The notes under the pieces are model-generated. The model was not told the origin of the DNA. It made no database searches and was given only the letters and a program-made list of their open reading frames with translations. A DNA stretch of 64,000 bases from Saccharomyces mikatae IFO 1815 (taxonomy: Eukaryota > Ascomycota > Saccharomycetes > Saccharomycetales > Saccharomycetaceae). Made by a program: the position numbers and the translations under genes. Shown here one piece after another: positions 1-10,006 of the stretch (positions are counted from its first letter, which is position 1; the number at the start of each line of letters is the position of its first letter). The stretch covers positions 770,501 to 834,500 of the forward strand of contig NC_079267.1 of NCBI RefSeq assembly GCF_947241705.1. Direction: 5' to 3'.

Positions 1-2093
1 TTCCTAAACTTGTTTGTAGTCACTTCGTCTTTGTTGATGTCCAGGGGCGTGCTACCTGGAACAGGTAATAGAGCGGCAAGAGGCTCCAGATATGTAGCAA
101 TTTGATCTGCAACACGAGAAATTTCCGTTTGAGGTCTATGGTGTTCCAATCGTTCTACTTCCCCACTTGCAATAATGGAGTCTAATAAATCGTGAAGATA
201 CATGAAATACAAATCGCTTGAAAAATGATTGGCCAACAATTCTTTTGATATTACACATTTTGCTTTGATGATATTTCTCAATAAGGTATTGTCATTATTT
301 TTGGCTGCGAAAACAGTTCTCGATTTGAAGAACTTCAGCAAAAGCGAAAATTCTGTCAATGAAGTATTTGGGGCAAGTCTTGCTAAAGAGTCTAAAATAA
401 CACTATCGAATTCCTTGGACATAGAATTAACTTTTTGCGTAAGAATAGAGATGGTTAAAGCTGTTATGCTTTGAGTATTGTAATAAGAGGCAATTGTTGT
501 CGTTGCAGCCACACAATTAGAAATTAAAGAAGCATGATATGTCATAGTGGTTCCACTATTAACATCATGGGAGGAGAGTTGCCCCACAGTTGTGTTTGTG
601 AGCAGCGCACCAGTACCATTCAAACTTACAGATGAATTTCTTGGGGGAAAGTAATCTTTTTCGATGTTTTTTCCTGATGTTATTGTTAACTGACGCTCAC
701 GAAGCACCGGAGCTGGAGATCCATCCTCAGAAACAGCTAATAAGTTGTTCATGGAATAAATTGTACTTACGATTGCATCCTCATTAAGAGGGTATAATCC
801 TGTGGTGAATATTTTTGCAACATCTTTTACTGTTTTGGTAGTGATGTGTGGAGATGCCACTAGCAGCGGAAACATACGAATCAAAGTTAAAGACAATTTC
901 TCTGTAAAAAAGTTTAATAAGGAGGCAGAAGCTACTATCGCTTTTGTCAATGATGACGTAATAACATCAGATAGAAAGAAATTATCAATAGATTCAGAAA
1001 TAACTTTCGTAAAGCTCTCAAAAAGTTCGCTTTCTGTATCCTCGATAAACGGAATCAAACACAGTGTTTGTAAGTAGTAGGCCCGGGTATCAAAAGAGAA
1101 CCTTGCGCGATTATCTGTTGATAAGTCGAGAATATGAGACTCAGAGCAAAACTGCAGGGAAAGTTTACACATGTCTGTAAAAAAATGTTTATTGCTTCTT
1201 ACGTTGAAAAAAAACTCGTCAATACAATTTGTATCATTATTGATATCAGTTGCTTCTTGGTCAAATTTGTAGAATTGATACTGCTGGTTTAACAAAAACT
1301 CACTCAAATCGACATTAGCATGCGAAGTGTGTAACAGGTGAGATATTAGCGAAACTTGCAAGCGAGATATTAATTCTAATAGGTAAGCACCTGATAGTTC
1401 GTTTCCAGCATCATAGTACTGAACAATTGAATCATTAGCGAACGTTGCTGAGGAGTTTATAGTTGTGTCGACCTCATTCAAAAATGAACCATGAAGCACA
1501 AGTTTTGCTAACTTTTTCCAAGTGAATTTAGTGAGCTCAGAAGAATTGGGAAACCGGATAAACGCATTAATAAAGCCCACTAGTGATAGGAGTCCAGACT
1601 GCTTAACAGTAAAGACTTTTAACATGTGCTCAAAGTAAATTGATATGATGCCGCTTATAGTTTCATAAAGAGCAGGATGTTGTTCACAAGCTTGAATCAT
1701 AAATTTGGTCAGCTCGAAAGTTAACAGTTCAATGGGATTTCTCAATTTTTTCAGCTTGAATCTTGAGGACAGGACGTCTGAAATCCTTTGTCTTGGAGTC
1801 TCCAGAAAGTAAGGCGCGATGATTTCCTTAAGCATCGTTTCTACCAGATCGAGTGAAGTAGGGATTGCTGTACAAAGTGAAGTTAGCACTTCCCATTCAC
1901 TCAGTGTGAGTGGTATAGTATATATCTTTGAAGTATTTGTAGAGTAAAAAATAGGCAGAGTACGAGTTATCAAATCTAATGTTGTGCCATTGTTTTTCTG
2001 ATCAATTGACGCATCAGTGGAAAGTTTAGTTAATTTCCCAATAGCTTTTGCCCTTAAAGATGAGGAGGCTGTTATTCCTCTGGTAAATCTCAT
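1..2093 (-). CDS. STT4: STT4, phosphatidylinositol 4-kinase, N-terminal part only
   Basis: This is the 5' part of the gene for the type III PI 4-kinase that makes the plasma-membrane PI4P pool. The ATG is read on the minus strand at 2093-2091, giving a protein starting MRFTRG. The reading frame was recognised against remembered Stt4 and the match is still in register at the window edge (LPVPGSTPLDINKDEV near bases 25-80). About 697 codons are present of a family length near 1900, so the lipid-kinase catalytic domain lies outside the window. What is visible is the helical-repeat N-terminal region, which in Stt4 binds the Ypp1/Efr3 membrane-anchoring partners. The truncation is only the window edge. 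The gene is divergent from UBC12, sharing a promoter of about 260 bases. Confidence 0.93.
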   Translation of the reverse strand, partial: MRFTRGITASSSLRAKAIGKLTKLSTDASIDQKNNGTTLDLITRTLPIFYSTNTSKIYTIPLTLSEWEVLTSLCTAIPTSLDLVETMLKEIIAPYFLETPRQRISDVLSSRFKLKKLRNPIELLTFELTKFMIQACEQHPALYETISGIISIYFEHMLKVFTVKQSGLLSLVGFINAFIRFPNSSELTKFTWKKLAKLVLHGSFLNEVDTTINSSATFANDSIVQYYDAGNELSGAYLLELISRLQVSLISHLLHTSHANVDLSEFLLNQQYQFYKFDQEATDINNDTNCIDEFFFNVRSNKHFFTDMCKLSLQFCSESHILDLSTDNRARFSFDTRAYYLQTLCLIPFIEDTESELFESFTKVISESIDNFFLSDVITSSLTKAIVASASLLNFFTEKLSLTLIRMFPLLVASPHITTKTVKDVAKIFTTGLYPLNEDAIVSTIYSMNNLLAVSEDGSPAPVLRERQLTITSGKNIEKDYFPPRNSSVSLNGTGALLTNTTVGQLSSHDVNSGTTMTYHASLISNCVAATTTIASYYNTQSITALTISILTQKVNSMSKEFDSVILDSLARLAPNTSLTEFSLLLKFFKSRTVFAAKNNDNTLLRNIIKAKCVISKELLANHFSSDLYFMYLHDLLDSIIASGEVERLEHHRPQTEISRVADQIATYLEPLAALLPVPGSTPLDINKDEVTTNKFR

Positions 2094-2354
2094 CTGCCTT
2101 AAACGAGTGACACTTTGGATATCTATACTTATCTCTTTTCTGATTCGAAATAATTAGTAATGTTGAGTATGTTTTTTCTCATAACTCGAACAACTTCGCA
2201 GTACTTCTGAAAAAATGATTATTAACGTACTTTTAGTTTGCGCGTGCCGTTGGATGATTCCAGCGAAAAGGTATGGATAAAAGAGGACAACCATTTCAAC
2301 TTGTCATCAAGATCGTTAGAAAACAGCAAGAAAGTAGAAAATAAAACAATAGTA
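2094..2354. promoter_or_regulatory. Divergent promoter between STT4 and UBC12
   Basis: These 261 bases separate the STT4 start codon (minus strand) from the UBC12 start codon (plus strand) and must hold both promoters. I see no strong known factor site. An open frame starting at 2238 reads through the UBC12 first exon and intron and is treated as chance. Confidence 0.5.
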
Positions 2355-3075
2355 ATGGTACGTACGTGGGGATTGTTCTTTTCTGCTTTTCATTGTCTGT
2401 CCCAGCAATTGATAATACTAACATAAACTTTTGGGGAGTGAGAATGTATATGTGTACTGAGTATGTATATTTCTGACTTTGTTCAAATAGTTGAAATTAC
2501 GCCAATTACAAAGGAAAAAGCAAAAGGAGAATGAGAATAGCACTGCTGTTCACTCTCACTTATCGGCAGCCAGAATTCGTTTGAAGAGGGATCTTGATTC
2601 GTTGGACCTCCCACCCACAGTGAAGTTGGACGTAATAACATCACCAGATAGCACGAATAGAACACATTCACCAAAATTGGAAATAACTGTAAATCCTGAT
2701 GAAGGATATTATACCCATGGATCTATTAATTTCAGTTTGGATTTCAATGAGGTTTATCCAATTGAACCACCAAAAGTTGCTTGTTTGAAGAGAATTTTTC
2801 ATCCGAATATTGACTTTAAGGGGAACGTTTGTCTAAATATACTCCGAGAAGATTGGTCACCAGCTCTGGATTTGCAGAGTATTGTTACTGGGCTTCTTTT
2901 CTTATTCCTGGAGCCTAATCCTAATGATCCCCTAAATAAAGATGCAGCAAAGTTACTCTGTCAAGATGAAAAAGAATTTGCAGAAGCTGTAAGATCAACC
3001 ATGTCTGGAGGTTCTATTAACCATGTTAAGTATGATGACATAATTTCTCGTGAAATTAAGCGTAGTATAACTTAA
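2355..3075 (+). CDS. UBC12: UBC12, NEDD8/Rub1-conjugating E2 enzyme (spliced)
   Basis: This E2 carries the ubiquitin-like modifier Rub1 to cullins such as Cdc53. Exon 1 is just the start codon at 2355-2357. An intron follows at 2358-2490, and exon 2 runs 2491-3075, giving 195 residues beginning MLKLRQLQ. The intron has donor GTACGT, branch point TACTAAC at 2416-2422 and acceptor TAG at 2488-2490. The UBC fold is evident from the HPNI motif (about 105-108) and the active-site cysteine C115 in GNVCLNILRE. The N-terminal extension beginning MLKLRQLQ is the family docking peptide for the E1. The C-terminus ends IISREIKRSIT, about seven residues longer than the S. cerevisiae protein as I recall it. 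Confidence 0.92.
2358..2490 (+). other. UBC12 spliceosomal intron
   Basis: The 133-base intron has donor GTACGT, branch sequence TACTAAC at 2416-2422 and acceptor AAATAG. It interrupts the gene directly after the ATG. Without it exon 2 has no ATG at the homologous N-terminus, because its first codon is TTG for leucine 2. Confidence 0.9.
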
Positions 3076-3775
3076 GGTGAGTTGATAGTATATAGACAAT
3101 AAAATTATAAATACTTAACTTATTACGCAAGCTGTAACCTTGATAAGGTCATGCTCTGTAACCAATAGTGCATTTTTTATTCGTGCATGTTTCTATCTCT
3201 TTATTAATTAACGACTGTCTATATTGAGTACGAAGTTGACAAGAGAAGAGATAAAAAAAAAGGGAACAATAAACACAAACAAAACGTAAAAAGTACGATC
3301 TTAAAGAATTTCTTCAAGAAGTAGTTGGAATTTTTTATGATGAAATGCGACTAATTTAAGAATGTATTGGGCGATGATATATTCTACAATATATACATAA
3401 ATAAGAAGATTAAAAATAAAGCCGAGAATAAAAAAACTATCTTAAGTTGCTTTACTCCTCACAAATATTAACATATTCAGACTGAGAAGAGAATAAGACT
3501 CCATTCGATAATAGTACTAACTTCTGTGAATGATTTTTTATACCGTGTATGGAAACAACTTCAAAAATGCCCTTCTTCAAAATGTCACATTTTTTCGACT
3601 AGCCGTCATCTAATTACAATTAAGACAAAAAAACATCCAAGTGAATTTCATTTTACTTTTGTGTTCGAAAAAGACTAACAATTTTAATAAATCAGGTATT
3701 CTTAATAGAGTGAAGGGAAACAACATAGAAACGGAATATAGTGATAACTTCATTTCTACACCAAAAAAAAAAAGA
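3076..3775. promoter_or_regulatory. UBC12-CDA1 intergenic region with possible middle-sporulation elements
   Basis: This stretch holds the UBC12 3' end and the CDA1 promoter. CACAAA cores, the centre of the Ndt80-bound middle sporulation element, occur at 3274-3279 and in reverse at 3658-3663 (about 115 bases before CDA1). CDA1 is a mid-sporulation gene in S. cerevisiae. The core is short and common, so the assignment is tentative. No other gene is seen. Confidence 0.35.
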
Positions 3776-4681
3776 ATGAAAATAATCAGGATAGTACAGT
3801 GTGCATTGTTAGCAGGATTTTCTTTGAAACCTGGGAATTGCCTTGCATCAAATGGGAGTACTGCATTGATGGGGGAAGAGGATATGCAAACACCTTTCCC
3901 AGAATGGCTGACAGAGTTTACAAACCTTACCCAATGGCCTGGACTCGACCCTCCTTACATTCCACTAGATTATATAAATCTTACCGAAGTACCAGAATTT
4001 GATAGGTACTTTCCTGGCCAGTGTCCAAAAATTTCCAGAGAGCAATGCTCATTCGACTGCTACAACTGTGTCGATGTTGATGATGTTACATCTTGTTTCA
4101 AACTCTCCCAAACTTTTGATGATGGACCCGCCCCAGCAACCGAGTCATTGCTAGAGAAATTGAGACAAAGGACTACTTTCTTTGTTCTAGGAATCAACAC
4201 TGTTAATTATCCTGATATATACGAGCACATTTTAGAGAGAGGTCATTTAATTGGCACACATACATGGTCGCACGAATTTTTGCCAAGCTTATCAAATGAA
4301 GAGATTGTCGCCCAGATTGAATGGTCAATTTGGGCGATGAATGCCACAGGAAAGCACTTTCCCAAATACTTTAGGCCCCCATATGGCGCCATTGATAATA
4401 GGGTTAGAGCTATAGTTAAGCAATTTGGCTTAACAGTTGTCTTATGGGACCTTGATACATTTGATTGGAAATTAATTACAAATGATGAGTTTAGGACAGA
4501 GGAAGAAATACTTCAGGACATAAAGGCTTGGAAGAGGCAGCGAAAAGGTTTGATTCTAGAGCACGATGGTTCTCGAAAAACCGTTGATGTGGCTATTAAG
4601 ATCAATGAACTAATTGGAAGTGATCAATTGACCATTGCAGAATGTATTGGTGATACAGACTACATTGAACGCTATGATTAA
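3776..4681 (+). CDS. CDA1: CDA1, spore-wall chitin deacetylase
   Basis: The enzyme removes acetyl groups from chitin to make the chitosan layer of the ascospore wall. The frame is open further upstream, but the ATG at 3776 gives 301 residues starting MKIIRIVQ. This equals the S. cerevisiae length and puts a hydrophobic signal peptide (about 1-23) at the N-terminus. A NodB polysaccharide-deacetylase domain follows. It has TFDDGP with the catalytic/metal aspartates D115-D116, metal-binding H162 and H166 in THTWSH, and RPPYG at 200-204. NxT/S sequons suggest glycosylation. It is a tandem paralogue of CDA2, with a small minus-strand gene between the two. Confidence 0.95.
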   Translation: MKIIRIVQCALLAGFSLKPGNCLASNGSTALMGEEDMQTPFPEWLTEFTNLTQWPGLDPPYIPLDYINLTEVPEFDRYFPGQCPKISREQCSFDCYNCVDVDDVTSCFKLSQTFDDGPAPATESLLEKLRQRTTFFVLGINTVNYPDIYEHILERGHLIGTHTWSHEFLPSLSNEEIVAQIEWSIWAMNATGKHFPKYFRPPYGAIDNRVRAIVKQFGLTVVLWDLDTFDWKLITNDEFRTEEEILQDIKAWKRQRKGLILEHDGSRKTVDVAIKINELIGSDQLTIAECIGDTDYIERYD

Positions 4682-5077
4682 AAGTAGGTAATACTGGAAG
4701 GGGCTTTGCGAGAAATGAAGTTTCTTTTTTATAGATTTTAGATCTCTTATATAGTTCTCCGTTCGACTTGCCAAAATAAAATAGTATGTTTTGTTATTTC
4801 AAAGTAAAAAAGTATATATTAAAGGACATATATAAAATTCGTATATATCGATGCTTGAATGAAAAAAAATAGAAGCGTCAAAATATGAACAACTAGTACC
4901 TACAACACTGGTGTCCCATAAATTTTGGAAAAATATTTAAGGGTAAAATTTCTGGAAGTTCCTTGCGTCAAAACGTTGCACCTACATCCGATAATTACCG
5001 GGAATAAACTCAAATCGAGAAGCAGAATATTAAACAAAACCCAAAAATGAAATCAAACCATCATGGATTAGTTCAAA
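4682..5077. other. Intergenic region, no gene seen
   Basis: This AT-rich stretch lies between the convergent 3' ends of CDA1 and the small minus-strand gene at 5078-5341. Only T-rich and A-rich 3'-processing-like sequence is visible, with nothing coding. Confidence 0.5.
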
Positions 5078-5341
5078 TCAGACTTTTACGTGCTCCGATA
5101 CAGTCTCCACTTCTTCGTTATCGGTACAAATAACAACTGGCTTATCATGGACATTTCTGGAAAATGGAGAATATCTTTCCTTGCTTATAAGAGTATTGAC
5201 AGAAGATATTCTACGACATTGTGTGGTACTAGGATCCCTTATAACTGGGATAGTTGTTGATGTGGGCGAGCTTTTTGGAACATAACATTTTGCAGTTGCC
5301 CTTAAATTTTTTATGATCATCGATATGCTTTTTTGTGACAT
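5078..5341 (-). CDS. Small uncharacterised protein, YLR307C-A orthologue
   Basis: This 87-codon frame starts at ATG 5341-5339 (MSQKSISMIIKNLRA) and lies antisense between CDA1 and CDA2. S. cerevisiae has an 87-residue putative gene, YLR307C-A, in exactly this place. Equal length and position in a diverged genome support a real gene. The product is basic and Ser/Thr-rich in its first two thirds and ends in an acidic tail (DNEEVETVSEHVKV). It has no signal peptide, membrane span or domain that I recognise. I do not assign a function. Confidence 0.6.
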   Translation of the reverse strand: MSQKSISMIIKNLRATAKCYVPKSSPTSTTIPVIRDPSTTQCRRISSVNTLISKERYSPFSRNVHDKPVVICTDNEEVETVSEHVKV

Positions 5342-6179
5342 TTTAGATGCTATTGTTTTATAGTGTAATTGCTTTTGATTTTGTTGTATTCACTCCGGAG
5401 AAGTTTCCTTGATTTTTTTTATGTAATAATGAATGGGCAGTAAAGAAGTAAGTATATCTTAACTGAGGTTTCGCAAGCTATCTAGCCTTTTATAGTTTTC
5501 TTTCAACGATCTTTACAACCGCACAAAGAAAAGAAACATATCCCACGTTAATTTAAACATTAGTCATATTCAAGAATGGCTCATCACGAGCAGCCAAGTT
5601 AATTAATTATCTTATCTGCGTCTTTTTTGTGCACCATCAATGGCGGTTTTCACACCAGGTGCGCATAATAGATTGGAAGAACTGATTAGAACTTACGTAT
5701 GTGTGTGTTTTGCTACCGAACAACTACAGAAACGGCCCAAAGGAATTCAATAGAACAAAGGATGCGCAAGATAAGGCTGAATTTAGCTTTCGGCTGTTAT
5801 TTTTGTTTCCGCAAAGCTTCTTTGCTCCCTCATCGCCCGTCCTTTGCCATTAATGCATTTCCATTTATCCGTGGCGTAGAAGTGGACGGATCAATGGAGA
5901 GGAGAATGTCATTGTTATGTAAATACGTCACATAATACGGCGGCGACAGTAAATTAGCAATAGCAACGGGTAACAGTTTGCACAAAGCGTCAGGAAATCA
6001 TTAGACATGTTTTGTTTTGCGACGCAAAAGCATTACTGACAGTTCTTTTGCACTCTCACTTAAGTTCAATTCAAGTATCGTTTTTCACTTACTGAATATT
6101 TACTATTCAGTTAAAAAGCTACAGTGAGTAAGAAATATACAAAAGGGTTATCAGTATATCTCCGGAACAGGTACCGAAA
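5342..6179. promoter_or_regulatory. CDA2 upstream region with CACAAA (MSE-core) sites
   Basis: These 838 bases hold the promoters of the small minus-strand gene and of CDA2. CACAAA cores of the Ndt80 middle sporulation element occur at 5522-5527 and 5981-5986, and in reverse at 5626-5631. None is a full consensus match. The frame at 5699-5935 has no recognisable content and is not called. Confidence 0.35.
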
Positions 6180-7118
6180 ATGAGAATACAACTGAACAAA
6201 ATTGATATGCAATGTATTTTTGCGCTTTCTTGCTTAAGCCAACTTGTACAGGGGGAAGCTAATTCGAAAGATTTAAGACAAATCGACTTTAAATTTCCTG
6301 TACTAGAGAGAGCTGCTACAAAAACGGCTTTCCCAGAGTGGCTTAGTGCATTTACTGGATTAAAGGAATGGCCTGGGTTAGACCCTCCTTATATACCTTT
6401 AGATTTCATCGATTTCAATCAAATTCCGGATTACAAACCATATGATCAGAATCACTGTGACCCTGTTCCAAGAGAATCATGCTCTTTCGACTGTCATCAT
6501 TGCATTGAGCATGACGATGTGTACACATGTTCTAAACTTTCTCAAACATTTGACGATGGTCCCTCTACTTCTACTACTAAACTATTGGATCAATTGAAGC
6601 ACAAATCCACATTTTTTAACTTAGGAATCAATATAGTGCAACATCCAGATGTATATCACAGGATGCAAAAAGAAGGTCATTTAATAGGCTCACATACTTG
6701 GTCTCACGCATATTTGCCAAATATATCAAATGAAAAAATTATAGCCCAAATTGAATGGTCCATCTGGGCAATGAACGCTACTGGTAACCATACACCCAAG
6801 TGGTTCAGACCACCTTATGGTGGAATAGATAATAGAGTGAGAGCAATTACAAGGCAGTTCGGCTTACAAGCTGTTTTATGGGACCACGACACTTTTGATT
6901 GGAGCCTCCTTCTCGATGATTCTGGAACAACTGAACAAGAAATCCTCCAAAATGTCATAAACTGGAATAAAACAGGTACTGGATTAATATTAGAACATGA
7001 TTCAACAGAAAAAACTGTCAATCTTGCCATTAAAATTAATGATGTTATTGGTAACGATCAATCAACTATTTCTCATTGTGTTGGCGGAATTGATTACATC
7101 AAAGAGTTTTTGTCCTAA
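6180..7118 (+). CDS. CDA2: CDA2, spore-wall chitin deacetylase
   Basis: This is the second chitin deacetylase, acting with Cda1 in chitosan formation in the spore wall. At 312 residues it equals S. cerevisiae Cda2. A signal peptide covers about 1-25. The NodB domain carries TFDDGP (D125, D126), the metal histidines H172 and H176 in SHTWSH, and RPPYG from R210. The cysteine-rich stretch before the domain (CDPVPRESCSFDCHHC) is shared with Cda1. The two are most different in the first 50 residues. All catalytic motifs seen in Cda1 are intact, so both copies look functional. Confidence 0.95.
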   Translation: MRIQLNKIDMQCIFALSCLSQLVQGEANSKDLRQIDFKFPVLERAATKTAFPEWLSAFTGLKEWPGLDPPYIPLDFIDFNQIPDYKPYDQNHCDPVPRESCSFDCHHCIEHDDVYTCSKLSQTFDDGPSTSTTKLLDQLKHKSTFFNLGINIVQHPDVYHRMQKEGHLIGSHTWSHAYLPNISNEKIIAQIEWSIWAMNATGNHTPKWFRPPYGGIDNRVRAITRQFGLQAVLWDHDTFDWSLLLDDSGTTEQEILQNVINWNKTGTGLILEHDSTEKTVNLAIKINDVIGNDQSTISHCVGGIDYIKEFLS

Positions 7119-7273
7119 TTTCAAGGAGTTGAAAAAAACGATATTAACTAATAATAATTCGAAAAGATATTGCTTTTATACTTTATATATAGACATGCAA
7201 CAACTTCTTGTCATACTTCAGGAAAAGAAAAGTTGTTTCAGTATATACATATCTTCTGCTTTTAGTTACATTT

Positions 7274-10006
7274 TCACTTCAAAGACATGATTAGTCTTTT
7301 TTCATCAGTACTGTCCAACTGTAATAACATGGAAATTACAGGCAACAATTGATTCCGTTGTTCTTTATGCTCCAAGAAGCCCAACAAAACATTCTTTATA
7401 TATGCAATTTTCTCATTTTTCTCGGAGTCTAGCTCCAATGGGGTTGATGATCGTACCCTCTCGAGTTTGGCGTTATTAGCGGGTAAGGTGTTGTTATTTC
7501 CGGTAGCTAAAGAACTGGTTGAACTAGATCTACTGATCCTCCCTGTACTTTCGCCATGTTGCCCCTCCTTGATAGCGTTGAATTGGGCGGACAATGAACG
7601 ATAATTCTTTAGTAGTCGGTCAAATTTTTTATTAAGTTCGTTATTCAAATTCAGAAGATTTTCATTGGTTAATTGTAGTTCGGAATTTTTTTCATCTGCC
7701 TTAGATAATGTAAGCTTCAAATTAGATGTAATCCGTTCCAGCTGGTCAGAATCATCTGAAGTTGCTTGGGTTTTGCGTTTGATGTCACTATTAACATGAT
7801 TCAAAGCATCAACCTCTGATTTTAGTTCCTTTTCACGAAGCTTTAAAGCGTGTATTTCTGATTTTAACTCAGAAGCAGCATGTTTCCATTCTTGTGATTC
7901 ACTAGCGTTTCTTGATTTTTGCAAGTTCAGTTCTGCTTGTAGTTTACTCTTTTCATCAGTAAGATAGGCTATTTGATTTTCCAACTCTTTTCGCGCGGTA
8001 GAATCATCAGCATGACTATCCGAGACCAACCTTCTCAAAGTATTGGCTTCCCTAGTCTTGTCTTGAACAATATTGGCATACTCATTTAGCTCGTCTTCTA
8101 AAGATAAAATCTTTTTCGTAGATTCCTTCAACTTGATGTTCAACTCTTCGCATTGTCTTTTAATGGAATCGATATGTTCATTCGAATTACTCTTCACATT
8201 TTGTAAGGTGTTGTATTTTTCTTGCAAAATATTCAATCTTTCCGATAATTTACCATTTTCTTTCAAATATGCTTCGTAGGAATTACCATTCTTTGCGATG
8301 TCACTATGCAAAGATTCATTTTCCCTTTTTAGTAAGTCTAGCCTATTAGACATATTAGCGTGTTCTTTTTTTAGTTGTTCTGTAAATTTTTCGGCAGCAT
8401 CTTTTTGCTCACTAAATTGTTTAACCTGCTCCTCCAAGTAACCCACAGTTTTTTCCTTTTGTTTATAAGAGGTTCGCAAAGAATTGAGTTCCTTTGTGGT
8501 ACTTGATTTCTCAGCTGTAAGTTGAGATATCTCTTCATTCAATTTGACAACCTTGTTTTTTAATGTCGTCTGCTCTTTCTCTTTTTCGACGCTTAAAGCT
8601 TTCAAGTGTTCTACTTTCTTGTTCAATGAGTCTAGTCTATTTTTCAATTCAGCGTTTTTAATTTCGTGAGCCTCAACCATAGTTGCGTTCTTATGACGTA
8701 AATTATCAAGTTCCAGCTTAACGGCTTTTGCCTCTTCAGTTTGTTTGCTCGAAAATCCTTTTATCTCATCTTTGGCATCCACGAGCTCATTCCCTACAGT
8801 CCTCAGCATGTCTCTTACTTCTTCCAACTCAGAATTCTTTTCTTTTAGGGACTTCTTAGTATCACTTAACTCAGTGTTCAGGGTTTTCAACTCCTCTGCT
8901 GATTTTGCGAGCTGCGAGGCTCCTGATTCTTTAGTGTTCTTTAGTTCTGCTTCCATTTCCTCGTACTTAAGTCTCCAGTCTTCACAATTTTCATGTTTTT
9001 CCTGTAAGACTTGTAAATCCTCTTTAAGTTTCTCATATTCTGCAGTATTAATTAAATTATCGAAGCTTTCCTCTTCATTGAGGTCATCTACGGTTGCATT
9101 TCCCTTGTTTTTCTTACTTTTATTTCTATTCTTTCTTCTTCTATTGTTGTTCCCTACATTTTGATTCGATATCACGGTCTTCGGTGCTTCTTTCAGTTTT
9201 TTTTCTAGTTCACTTAGTTTTTGCTCCTTCTCTTTCAAGATGACATCCAACTCAGCTAACTTCGAGGATTTTTCTTCCACTATAGTATTATTTGATACCA
9301 ATTCCTGTTCTAATTTGGTCACCTTTGTTTTATAGTCTTCAAGGGTGAGATTATTGGCAATTAATTCCTCTTTCAATTTGGCTAACGAAATTTCCACTTC
9401 TTGCTTTTCAGTCTCCTTCTCTTCCTTTAACATATTTTCCAATGCAGTTATTTTTTCCCTTAAACCCGAAGTGGTGTCATTTTTGTCCTTGTGTAAAGAG
9501 GTCAGTTCACTGTTCAAAGCTTCTATTTTTTTTTCCAGGCCATCTATGTCATCTTTATACTCTTGCTCTTTCTTCAGAAATCTCTCTTCCGTAACCTTTA
9601 AAGTTTCACAAGTTACGGTTTCTGGCGCCGCATCTGAATTCTCCTTGGTTAATCTCTTGATCTCATCACTCAATAGATTATTTTTGTTGTTCAAATCTTG
9701 GAAAAAGGCTGGCAACGTATCAACTGCATCATCAATATTGGATATAGGTGTATTTTCCGCTAAGATCTTTTCAACAGCGTCGAACTTTTCAGATTTTAGT
9801 TTCTCATTTTTGTAGGCTGAAAGTAATAAGGGATATTTTTGTTCATATTTCTCAAACTTTCTTAATTTAGCTTGTACTTCTTTGGGTAAGCCACTTTTAT
9901 CATCTTCAATTTGCTGTTCCGATGAGGTTGGGTTCATATCATCGGCCAAACCCTTCGCCAATTCATCGGTTAGGTTCTTACCAATTTGTGACAGCTGCTT
10001 GAACAT
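7274..10006 (-). CDS. IMH1: IMH1, GRIP-domain golgin of the late Golgi
   Basis: This long coiled-coil tether is recruited to the trans-Golgi by the GTPase Arl1 and acts in endosome-to-Golgi traffic. It has 910 residues (S. cerevisiae 911, from memory). An acidic N-terminus is followed by almost continuous heptad-type, Lys/Glu/Leu-rich sequence from about 50 to 800. One basic break occurs near 290 (RRRKNRNKSKKNKG), and a Ser-rich linker lies near 830. The GRIP domain is at the C-terminus, with its key tyrosine at about Y869 in KIAYIKNVLLGFLEH. Open frames on the opposite strand inside this gene are shadows of the biased coiled-coil composition. Confidence 0.95.
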   Translation of the reverse strand: MFKQLSQIGKNLTDELAKGLADDMNPTSSEQQIEDDKSGLPKEVQAKLRKFEKYEQKYPLLLSAYKNEKLKSEKFDAVEKILAENTPISNIDDAVDTLPAFFQDLNNKNNLLSDEIKRLTKENSDAAPETVTCETLKVTEERFLKKEQEYKDDIDGLEKKIEALNSELTSLHKDKNDTTSGLREKITALENMLKEEKETEKQEVEISLAKLKEELIANNLTLEDYKTKVTKLEQELVSNNTIVEEKSSKLAELDVILKEKEQKLSELEKKLKEAPKTVISNQNVGNNNRRRKNRNKSKKNKGNATVDDLNEEESFDNLINTAEYEKLKEDLQVLQEKHENCEDWRLKYEEMEAELKNTKESGASQLAKSAEELKTLNTELSDTKKSLKEKNSELEEVRDMLRTVGNELVDAKDEIKGFSSKQTEEAKAVKLELDNLRHKNATMVEAHEIKNAELKNRLDSLNKKVEHLKALSVEKEKEQTTLKNKVVKLNEEISQLTAEKSSTTKELNSLRTSYKQKEKTVGYLEEQVKQFSEQKDAAEKFTEQLKKEHANMSNRLDLLKRENESLHSDIAKNGNSYEAYLKENGKLSERLNILQEKYNTLQNVKSNSNEHIDSIKRQCEELNIKLKESTKKILSLEDELNEYANIVQDKTREANTLRRLVSDSHADDSTARKELENQIAYLTDEKSKLQAELNLQKSRNASESQEWKHAASELKSEIHALKLREKELKSEVDALNHVNSDIKRKTQATSDDSDQLERITSNLKLTLSKADEKNSELQLTNENLLNLNNELNKKFDRLLKNYRSLSAQFNAIKEGQHGESTGRISRSSSTSSLATGNNNTLPANNAKLERVRSSTPLELDSEKNEKIAYIKNVLLGFLEHKEQRNQLLPVISMLLQLDSTDEKRLIMSLK

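Noticed and set aside
3641-3775. Longer N-terminus for CDA1
   Set aside because: The frame is open upstream but does not begin with ATG. The internal ATG at 3776 gives the family length and a signal peptide at the N-terminus.
5699-5935. 78-codon frame upstream of CDA2
   Set aside because: It has Arg/Cys/Phe-rich, random-looking composition and no counterpart that I know. It is more likely promoter sequence.
8745-9164. Ser/Phe/Leu-rich frames on the plus strand within IMH1
   Set aside because: They are shadows of Lys/Glu/Leu coiled-coil codons. The same effect produces frames opposite CDC3 and BUD6.
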